NCBI GenBank assembly: GCA_964558465.1 | Contig: CAZLEF010000013.1 | Span: 40,058-104,057 of the forward strand | Source of the DNA: JACJYC01 sp964558465 | Lineage (GTDB): Bacteria; Bacteroidota; Bacteroidia; Chitinophagales; Saprospiraceae | DNA: 64,000 nucleotides | Direction: 5' to 3' | Shown here: positions 15,781-22,368 of the stretch, piece by piece | How the letters are laid out: each line of letters opens with the position of its first letter | Position numbering within the stretch: position 1 is the first letter of the stretch | Translations under genes and position numbers: made by a program | Notes under the pieces: generated by a model | Told to the model about the DNA's origin: nothing | What the model saw: the letters and a program-made list of their open reading frames with translations, nothing else | Database searches by the model: none

Positions 15781-15891
15781 TATACTTCGCGCCGCCCACG
15801 CCGAGGCGTGGTGCATAGGGAATCGCCCAAAAGCGCGAAGTATAATGCCGCAGGATGGATGGTTTGCCAAAAACCATCCGACGCGCGGTAT
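15781..15891. repeat. Compound palindromic element (REP/MITE-like)
   Basis: Three nested perfect inverted repeats occupy about 110 bp. TATACTTCGCGC (15781-15792) pairs with GCGCGAAGTATA (15833-15844). Inside it CCACGCC/GGCGTGG (15796-15811) forms a second stem. To the right, GGATGGTTT (15857-15865) pairs with AAACCATCC (15871-15879). The right edge, GCGCGGTATA (15883-15892), resembles an inverted copy of the left edge. This looks like a dispersed palindromic element or a structured leader for the exchanger gene at 15906. It contains no gene. Confidence 0.7.
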
Positions 15892-15905
15892 AACTTGAAA
15901 GAAAA

Positions 15906-16991
15906 ATGGTTGCACTCAAATTGATTGCGGGTTTTGTTTTATTGTTGGTTGGAGCGGAAATTCTGGTTAAAGGGGCTTCCAGAATTGCTGCCGCAATAGG
16001 TATTTCTTCCCTGGTGATCGGCCTGACCGTGGTCTCTTTTGGCACCAGTTCGCCTGAATTGTCCGTAAGTATCATTTCCAGTCTGAACGGTACTGCCGAC
16101 ATTGCCCTTGGCAATGTGATCGGCAGTAATATTTTTAATATATTGTTTATTTTGGGTATTGCCGCGCTTATCGTGCCCCTGGTGGTTGCCCAACAGCTCA
16201 TCCGGCTGGACGTACCCATCATGATCTGCGCCTCCCTCCTGGTCCTTTTATTCAGTTTCAACGGCGTTGTCAGCCCTTGGGAAGGCATGATCCTGATCGC
16301 TCTTGGGATTGCCTACACGGCTTTTGTTGTCTATCTCAGCAAGCGGGAAACCAATAAAAAGGTAATCAGGGAATATAAAGAAGAGTTTGAGGAAAAAGCC
16401 GGGAAAAAACCGGGTGGATTGCTTTTATCTGTTTTTTTTATAGTGGCCGGGTTGGCGCTCCTGATACTGGGCTCAAGGTGGCTGGTCGACAGCGCTGTAC
16501 AAATTGCCACCAGCTTTGGGGTAAGCGACCTGGTAATCGGCCTTACGATCATTGCGGTTGGGACTTCACTGCCGGAAGTAGCGACTTCCGTAATTGCCAG
16601 TCTGCGCGGTGAGCGGGACATTGCCGTTGGCAACGTCGTGGGCAGCAACATCTTTAATATCTTTATTATTCTGGGGACCACCGCGGTCATCGGCAAAGGC
16701 GGGGTTGAAGTTTCCGGGTCGGCCCTGCGGTTCGACATCCCGGTTATGATCGCTGCGGCCCTCGCATGCCTGCCTGTGTTTTTTACCGGCAAAAAACTGG
16801 CGAGATGGGAAGGAGGCGTTTTTCTGGCTTATTACATTGCCTATACCGTATTCCTGATCCTGTCCAGTCAGAAGCACGCTTCCTTACAGGTTTTCACCCA
16901 GGCTATGGTTTGGTTTGTAATCCCTTTGACGATCATTACGATTGGGGCGCTTACCTTCCTGGATTTCAAGAAAAGTCGCCGAAAGAGCTAA
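15906..16991 (+). CDS. CaCA-family sodium/calcium exchanger (YrbG-like), copy 1
   Basis: The 361-residue inner-membrane antiporter has about ten helices and the two inverted alpha-repeats of the cation/Ca2+ exchanger family. Alpha-1 is GTSSPELSVSIISS followed by ALGNVIGSNIFN, and alpha-2 is GTSLPEVATSVIAS followed by AVGNVVGSNIFN. The acidic residues in these motifs bind the cation. A charged cytoplasmic loop (EYKEEFEEKAGKKPGG) separates the halves. It probably extrudes Ca2+ against Na+, but ion choice cannot be read from sequence. It starts 15 bp after a compound palindromic element, and a same-length paralogue follows after 44 bp. Confidence 0.94.
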   Translation: MVALKLIAGFVLLLVGAEILVKGASRIAAAIGISSLVIGLTVVSFGTSSPELSVSIISSLNGTADIALGNVIGSNIFNILFILGIAALIVPLVVAQQLIRLDVPIMICASLLVLLFSFNGVVSPWEGMILIALGIAYTAFVVYLSKRETNKKVIREYKEEFEEKAGKKPGGLLLSVFFIVAGLALLILGSRWLVDSAVQIATSFGVSDLVIGLTIIAVGTSLPEVATSVIASLRGERDIAVGNVVGSNIFNIFIILGTTAVIGKGGVEVSGSALRFDIPVMIAAALACLPVFFTGKKLARWEGGVFLAYYIAYTVFLILSSQKHASLQVFTQAMVWFVIPLTIITIGALTFLDFKKSRRKS

Positions 16992-17035
16992 ACAGGCTCA
17001 GGTAAAGATTCTGATTAAAAAAAAACTGTTCGGAA

Positions 17036-18121
17036 ATGGTGATACTCAATTTGATTCTGGGATTAGCCTTGTTATTGGTCGGAGCCGAGATACTGGTAAA
17101 GGGAGCGTCAAGGATTGCTTCTGCTATGGGGATCTCTTCATTGGTGATCGGCCTGACTGTGGTGGCTTTTGGCACCAGTTCGCCGGAATTGGTGGTCAGC
17201 GTAGTATCCAGCCTTGACGGCAAAGCAGATATTGCGCTTGGCAACGTAGTCGGCAGCAATATTTTCAACGTTCTTTTTATCCTCGGAATTGCTTCGCTCA
17301 TCGTTCCCCTTGTAGTTGCCCAACAACTCATCCGGCTCGATGTGCCGATTATGATCGGTGCTTCCATTCTCGTATTCCTCCTCAGTTTCGACGGGGTAAT
17401 CCGACCCTGGGAGGGCTTTTTTATGTTATTCCTCGGGATCGCTTATACGGTCTTTGTGATCTACCTCAGCAAAAAGGAAAAGAACAAACAGGTCATCAAC
17501 GAGTACAAGGAGGAATTTGAAGAATCCGCAGGCAAAAAGCCGGGCGGAATGGCGCTTTCCGTTTTATTTATTGCAGCGGGCCTGGCCGCACTGGTTTTTG
17601 GATCCCGGTTTCTGGTGGACAGCGCCGTACTTATTGCAAAAAACCTGGGCGTAAGCGATTTGATCATCGGCCTGACGATCATTGCAGCAGGTACCTCTTT
17701 GCCGGAAGTAGCCACATCGATCATCGCCAGTATCCGGGGCGAACGCGACATCGCCGTTGGAAATGTTGTGGGCAGCAATATTTTTAATATTTTTATTATT
17801 CTCGGTATTTCCGGCGTGATCGGAAAAAACGGAATTGCCGTTGCCGCCTCAGCTTTGTATTTTGACATACCGGTCATGGTCGCAACAGCCGTTGCATGTC
17901 TTCCTATTTTTTTTACCGGGAGAAAACTGGAGCGTTGGGAAGGGGCCGTGTTTCTGGGATACTATGTCGCCTATACCATTTTCCTCATTTTATACAGCCA
18001 GAAACATGCTTCCCTGGGCGTTTTCACCCAGGCGATGGTCTGGTTTGTAATGCCATTGACGGTCATTACCGTCGCAGCGGTAGCTTTCATGGACTATCGT
18101 AATAAAAAGAAAAAAGCCTGA
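17036..18121 (+). CDS. CaCA-family sodium/calcium exchanger (YrbG-like), copy 2
   Basis: This second exchanger is also 361 residues long and aligns with copy 1 end to end without a gap. Most positions are identical, including both alpha-repeat motifs (GTSSPELVVSVVSS and GTSLPEVATSIIAS). Differences cluster in the helices between the motifs (for example IRPWEGFFMLFLG) and at the C-terminus. The pair arose by tandem duplication, and silent divergence at the DNA level suggests it is not very recent. The two may form a homologous pair with different ion preference or simply raise dosage. Confidence 0.94.
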   Translation: MVILNLILGLALLLVGAEILVKGASRIASAMGISSLVIGLTVVAFGTSSPELVVSVVSSLDGKADIALGNVVGSNIFNVLFILGIASLIVPLVVAQQLIRLDVPIMIGASILVFLLSFDGVIRPWEGFFMLFLGIAYTVFVIYLSKKEKNKQVINEYKEEFEESAGKKPGGMALSVLFIAAGLAALVFGSRFLVDSAVLIAKNLGVSDLIIGLTIIAAGTSLPEVATSIIASIRGERDIAVGNVVGSNIFNIFIILGISGVIGKNGIAVAASALYFDIPVMVATAVACLPIFFTGRKLERWEGAVFLGYYVAYTIFLILYSQKHASLGVFTQAMVWFVMPLTVITVAAVAFMDYRNKKKKA

Positions 18122-18230
18122 ACGCAACCAATCCACGCCAAAAATCTGCCTTTAACCGAAACCCGGTAGTGGTATGAGGTGGAATGTGCATCTTTAAACG
18201 GGTTTGTATTCATCACAACCCATTGTCCGA

Positions 18231-19232
18231 ATGGCGGGTATTCCAAAAAAATGGACGATTTTTGGCCTCACCTGTCTGGTTGCAGGGGTTGCCGACAGCC
18301 AGGCAACCGGATTTCGGAACGGTTCACTGGAGGACAACCCCGGACCGGGCCGACCACCCGCAGAGTGGTTTTTTTGCGGTTCTGCCGGCGAATCTCCCCC
18401 GGATATTCATCCGAACGGATTGTACGGGGTGACGCAGGAAGCCGCGCATGGAGCAACTTTTGTGGGACTTGTCCTTCGCGATAACGGGACCCGCGAGGGG
18501 ATCGGCCAACGGCTTGAACAACCGCTGCAGCCTGGCAAATGTTACCTGCTGAGATTTTATGCCTGCCGGTCGGAAAACTACCTGAGTTTCAGCCGCAAAA
18601 CCCTTCAACCGGCCAATTACAACCTCCCTGTGAGGCTGACGGTATGGGGCGGAAATCAGTTTTGCCACAACAAAGATCGTCTGGCGGTCTCGGAGTTGAT
18701 CGCCGGAACGGATTGGCAGACCCTGGAATTCGTTATTTTCCCAGAAAAGGAATATCATCATTTGATCATTGAAGCTGCGTCTGAAAACGCCCAGGCGCAC
18801 CCCTATAACGGAAATGTACTGATTGATTTCATCCAACCGCTTATTCTTTTGGACGCCGCCACCTTGCGGCCTCAAGTCCATCTGCCTGTTGTCGAAAAGG
18901 CAAGTCGGCTGATTTCGCCTGAAGATTGGGCGCCGGTTCTCGCCAAGGCCGGTCGGGCATTCAGCGCCCTCCAGGCATTTAAAGACGCAGCTGGGGATAT
19001 GTATTGGGCTAATCCGGACTGGTGGTCGCTTTTCAGGTCGGCCCAGCCTCACGGGATAAAAATCCAGATCCGGCTATCCCCCAAAAACGCTTCCATCGGG
19101 CCGGTCATTCTTGAATCGGCCCGCTCGGCAGGATTTCCTTCTGCGCATTTGAAACTCAGGATCCTTGGGAAAGACCTGGCAGCGCCTTTGGCAAGGTGGA
19201 AAAATCCTCAATTTCTCATTTTAGAATGGTGA
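18231..19232 (+). CDS. Secreted protein of unknown function, Saprospiria-type beta-sandwich N-terminus
   Basis: The 333-residue protein begins with a signal-like segment (KKWTIFGLTCLVAGVADSQA). An N-terminal domain to about residue 200 follows, with FRNGSLEDNPGPGRPPAEW, GLVLRDNGTREGIGQRL, CYLLRFYACRSENYLSFS and NGNVLIDFIQPL. This resembles a carbohydrate-binding-like jelly roll that I associate with OmpA-type outer-membrane proteins of Saprospiraceae. The C-terminal third ends in KIQIRLSPKNASIGPVILES, which recalls the second half of an OmpA-like domain but lacks its usual signature. No function is assigned. The ATG at 18231 is preferred over a TTG at 18204 because it precedes the signal peptide directly. 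Confidence 0.75.
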   Translation: MAGIPKKWTIFGLTCLVAGVADSQATGFRNGSLEDNPGPGRPPAEWFFCGSAGESPPDIHPNGLYGVTQEAAHGATFVGLVLRDNGTREGIGQRLEQPLQPGKCYLLRFYACRSENYLSFSRKTLQPANYNLPVRLTVWGGNQFCHNKDRLAVSELIAGTDWQTLEFVIFPEKEYHHLIIEAASENAQAHPYNGNVLIDFIQPLILLDAATLRPQVHLPVVEKASRLISPEDWAPVLAKAGRAFSALQAFKDAAGDMYWANPDWWSLFRSAQPHGIKIQIRLSPKNASIGPVILESARSAGFPSAHLKLRILGKDLAAPLARWKNPQFLILEW

Positions 19233-19281
19233 ATATTTGGTCAACTTTTATTTGGGCGTTTCCCGGCGTCTTAAAAAAGCC

Positions 19282-19289
19282 TATTTTTG
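19282..19289 (+). promoter_or_regulatory. -7 promoter element of serC
   Basis: TATTTTTG matches TAnnTTTG and lies 32 bp upstream of the ATG at 19321 and 53 bp upstream of the preferred serC start. This makes the upstream TTG extension of serC (19237) unlikely. No clear -33 TTTG at normal spacing. Confidence 0.4.
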
Positions 19290-19341
19290 CCGCGATTTTA
19301 AAAACGCAAAAAAGCCAAAAATGCTAAATGTCAATCAATCC

Positions 19342-20415
19342 ATGAAAAAACATAATTTCAGCGCCGGCCCTGCTATTCTGCCTGCCAGTGTGATGGAACA
19401 AGCAGCCCAGGCCTGTGTCGACTACAATAATTCCGGGCTTTCCATCCTGGAGATCTCCCACCGGAGCGCCTTGTTCATGCCGGTACTGTCGGAGGCTGAA
19501 GAACTCGTCCGGGAACTGACGGGATTGAAAGAGGAGTATGCGGTATTGTTCCTTTCCGGGGGCGCCAGCACCCAGTTTTTTATGGCCCCTATGAATCTTC
19601 TGGACGCCACCGATTCGGCTGCTTATGTGGACACCGGCGCCTGGTCGTCCAAAGCCATCAAAGAGGCCAAAGCATTTGGGCAGATTGAAGTGCTCGCTTC
19701 CTCAAAGGCAGACAATTACGTTTATATTCCAAAAGATTATCATGTGCCCAATACGGCCAAATACCTGCACCTGACCAGCAATAATACCATTTTTGGCACA
19801 CAGTACCATTGGTGGCCTCAAACTTCGGTCCCGATCGTTGCAGATATGTCGTCGGATATGTTTAGCCGTCCCCTGGATTGGGAACGCTTCGGATTGATCT
19901 ATGCAGGGGCTCAAAAAAACCTGGGGCCGGCGGGGGTAACCCTGGTGATCGTTCGGAAAGATCTTTTGGGAACCGTCAACCGGCATCTGCCATCCATGCT
20001 GGATTACCGGATCCACCTGGAAAACGATTCGATGTACAACACACCGCCGGTTTTTCCCATCTATGTGATGATGCTGACCCTTAGGTGGATCAAGGAGAAT
20101 GGAGGGCTTGCTGCAATGGAAGCCCATAACCGCCGGAAAGCCGGGCTTTTATACCATGAGATCGACAACAATCCTTTGTTCAAAGGCACCGTCAGGAACG
20201 CCGAAGACCGTTCTCTGATGAACGTCACCTTTGTCACGCTGAACGAAGAACTGGAAAACGCTTTTCTGAAGACTGCCAGGGAAGCCGGATGTGTGGACAT
20301 CAAAGGCCACCGGTCCGTTGGCGGATTCAGGGCATCCATCTATAATGCAATGAATGAAGAAAGCATCGAGGTTCTTGTGGACGTAATGCAGGATCTGGCC
20401 CGGAAACATGGCTAA
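19342..20415 (+). CDS. serC: Phosphoserine aminotransferase
   Basis: This PLP enzyme converts 3-phosphohydroxypyruvate and glutamate to phosphoserine in serine biosynthesis, and it can also serve pyridoxal phosphate synthesis. The 357-residue protein starts with the hallmark NFSAGPAILP and has FLSGGASTQF for phosphate and PLP contact, the PLP-lysine segment AGAQKNLGPAG, and C-terminal GHRSVGGFRASIYNA. The ATG at 19342 gives the usual N-terminus; an ATG at 19321 and a TTG at 19237 lie in the same frame but add residues unlike the family. It overlaps the downstream metallopeptidase by 8 bp. No serA or serB is in the window. Confidence 0.96.
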   Translation: MKKHNFSAGPAILPASVMEQAAQACVDYNNSGLSILEISHRSALFMPVLSEAEELVRELTGLKEEYAVLFLSGGASTQFFMAPMNLLDATDSAAYVDTGAWSSKAIKEAKAFGQIEVLASSKADNYVYIPKDYHVPNTAKYLHLTSNNTIFGTQYHWWPQTSVPIVADMSSDMFSRPLDWERFGLIYAGAQKNLGPAGVTLVIVRKDLLGTVNRHLPSMLDYRIHLENDSMYNTPPVFPIYVMMLTLRWIKENGGLAAMEAHNRRKAGLLYHEIDNNPLFKGTVRNAEDRSLMNVTFVTLNEELENAFLKTAREAGCVDIKGHRSVGGFRASIYNAMNEESIEVLVDVMQDLARKHG

Positions 20416-21169
20416 AAAGGCAAAGCGGGCAAAAAAAGAAGAGCGCAGAAACATCAAATGGCGAGACCATCAGATCCCGCTTTTACTCGTATGGGAACCG
20501 CGAAATTCCATCCGTATGGCGCTCGGCAAAGCAGAATTGATCCTGAGGCTGCCCTCCGGTCCTTTCGTAAAAGTTGACCTTACTCAGGTGTTTAAAAGCC
20601 TGGAGGCCTGGCTGGAAAAACTGGACCGGAAAAAACCTGGGTTTCTGGACCGGTTTCGGGAAAAAAAATATGAAACGGGCCAGTTGCTTCAGGTTGGCCA
20701 TCGGGTATATTCCCTGGATGTTCGTTTTGAATCCAGGCAGACGCATAGCGCCCGCCTTAGAGCCGGGACCATTGAGTTGCGCCTGTCTGACCTGGAAACG
20801 GGGTCCGGGCTGCAAAAAAATATCCAGACCTTGCTGAGCCGCGTCGTCGCCATTGATTTTTTGCCGGAGATTACTCAAAAAATCCACCGGCTCAACCAGC
20901 AATTTTTTCAAAAACAGATAAAATCCATCAGCCTGCGGTATACCCACGGGCGATGGGGAAGCTGTTCCAGACCGGGCAACATCAACCTTTCAACAAGGCT
21001 GCTGTTTGCACCTGAGCCGGTCGTTGATTACGTCATTATCCACGAGTTGGCGCACCTGGTGGAACACAATCACTCAGCGAGGTATTGGAAGGTGGTAGAA
21101 CGGGCAATGCCGGACTACCTTGCAGCGGAACGGTGGTTAAAAGAAAATGGTCACAACTGTGATTTCTGA
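20408..21169 (+). CDS. YgjP-type (DUF45) zinc metallopeptidase
   Basis: The 253-residue cytoplasmic protein has a basic N-terminus and a C-terminal metalloprotease domain: RYTHGRWGSCS, then IIHELAHLVEHNHSARYWKVVE. HELAH carries two zinc ligands and the catalytic glutamate, and the later His in EHNHS completes the site. This is the SprT/YgjP group, whose members act on proteins or protein-DNA crosslinks in some lineages; the substrate here is unknown. It overlaps serC by 8 bp and so is translationally coupled to it. Its stop is one base from the stop of the convergent nuclease gene. Confidence 0.92.
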   Translation: MAKKAKRAKKEERRNIKWRDHQIPLLLVWEPRNSIRMALGKAELILRLPSGPFVKVDLTQVFKSLEAWLEKLDRKKPGFLDRFREKKYETGQLLQVGHRVYSLDVRFESRQTHSARLRAGTIELRLSDLETGSGLQKNIQTLLSRVVAIDFLPEITQKIHRLNQQFFQKQIKSISLRYTHGRWGSCSRPGNINLSTRLLFAPEPVVDYVIIHELAHLVEHNHSARYWKVVERAMPDYLAAERWLKENGHNCDF

Positions 21170-21170
21170 A

Positions 21171-22226
21171 TTAATTCCCTGGCGGGGATAATTCCTTGAT
21201 CAGGTATACATAAACCGGAAAGTGATCGCTGTACCCGCCCATATAGACGTCGCCGCCAAACGTTCTGAACGGGTATCCTTTGAAATGGCCTGATTTTTGG
21301 TAGAGATAAGACGGGTTGTGGATGTTCACCTGATAAAACCGGTACCCGCTGTTCCTGGGGTTTAATAAACCTTTTGACAAAATGATCTGATCGAACAAAC
21401 TCCAGGCATCCTGATAGGCGAGGGTTCCGATCCCTTTTTTATACAATTCGAACATCGGATTATAAAAGCCTCGTGTGCGGACGTCTTTTAAATTGCCTTC
21501 CGCAGCCAGAATTTTCCGAACACTGGGACTGACAGGATCGTCATTCAAATCGCCCATAATGAGGATTTTTGCAGCCGGATCCGCTTTGGTCAAAGAGTCG
21601 GAAACCTGTTTGCACAGCAGCGCGCCTGCATTCCGGAAAGATTGGGTTCGCGCTTCACCTCCGCTCCTGGAAGGCCAGTGGTTGACCAAAACGTGCAGCG
21701 CTTCTCCATCGAATTCGCCGGAAACAAACAAGATATCCCGGGTATAGATCCGCTCACCCGCGTCGTCGTGAATAACCAAGGGAATGGCCCGGCTTCCGGT
21801 CACTTTAAAATATTTGGGTTGGTACAGGAGGGCTACATCAATTCCCCTGCGGTCCGGGGAATCAAAATGAACAACCTGGTAATTGCGATCCGCTACTTTC
21901 GGCTGTTTGGCAAAATCCTCCAGCACGCTCCTGTTTTCTATTTCTGCGACGCCGAGGATGGCCACTCCGTCGGGGGTGAGTTCCGTGCCGAGTTCGGAAA
22001 CCACTTGGGCGAGGTTGGACAATTTCTCCTGGTAGAGGTTCGGAACCCACTTGCGCAAACCATCCGGCGTAAATTCCTCATCGTTGATGGCCGGGTCATC
22101 CTCGGTGTCAAAGAGGTTTTCAAAATTATAAAACCCAATAGCGCCGACCCGGTATTGTTTTTCCTGGGCGGAAGCGGTTCGGAAAAGGAACGCTGATAAA
22201 ATAAAAAATGCAATTTTGACTTTCAT
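21171..22226 (-). CDS. Secreted endonuclease/exonuclease/phosphatase family protein
   Basis: The 351-residue protein has a signal peptide (MKVKIAFFILSAFLFRTASA) and the DNase I-like fold. The family motifs are NFENLFD for the metal-binding Asn, GVAEIENRSVL for the catalytic Glu, VNHWPSRSGG, GDLNDDP and the C-terminal SDHFPVYV with the catalytic Asp-His pair. It should act outside the cytoplasm on nucleic acids or another phosphodiester or phosphomonoester. It is divergent from a TonB receptor and an OB-fold-like lipoprotein (142 bp between starts), suggesting a shared uptake role. Confidence 0.92.
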   Translation of the reverse strand: MKVKIAFFILSAFLFRTASAQEKQYRVGAIGFYNFENLFDTEDDPAINDEEFTPDGLRKWVPNLYQEKLSNLAQVVSELGTELTPDGVAILGVAEIENRSVLEDFAKQPKVADRNYQVVHFDSPDRRGIDVALLYQPKYFKVTGSRAIPLVIHDDAGERIYTRDILFVSGEFDGEALHVLVNHWPSRSGGEARTQSFRNAGALLCKQVSDSLTKADPAAKILIMGDLNDDPVSPSVRKILAAEGNLKDVRTRGFYNPMFELYKKGIGTLAYQDAWSLFDQIILSKGLLNPRNSGYRFYQVNIHNPSYLYQKSGHFKGYPFRTFGGDVYMGGYSDHFPVYVYLIKELSPPGN

Positions 22227-22338
22227 CTTCTTCGGGTTAAACGCAGAATCGATTGCAAAGTTCTTAAAAAAACTATGCCGTCAAGTGAAGTTAGTGTTAA
22301 ATTTGAGGCCGGAAGAAAGCAAGATGGTTAAATAGTTT

Positions 22339-22346
22339 TAATTTTG
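22339..22346 (+). promoter_or_regulatory. -7 promoter element of the TonB receptor operon
   Basis: TAATTTTG matches the Bacteroidota -7 consensus TAnnTTTG and is 22 bp upstream of the receptor ATG. The only upstream TTTG (22302-22305) is too far for a standard -33 box, so the promoter may be weak or activated. Confidence 0.45.
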
Positions 22347-22368
22347 CCCAGCTTTTCAAAACAGAAGT

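Noticed and set aside
15781..15905. Known cation riboswitch (for example yybP-ykoY) upstream of the exchanger
   Set aside because: The stems do not follow the yybP-ykoY layout or its conserved loops; the region looks like a palindromic element instead.
19237..19341. N-terminal extension of serC from a TTG
   Set aside because: The extra residues do not match SerC proteins and a -7 promoter element lies within the stretch.
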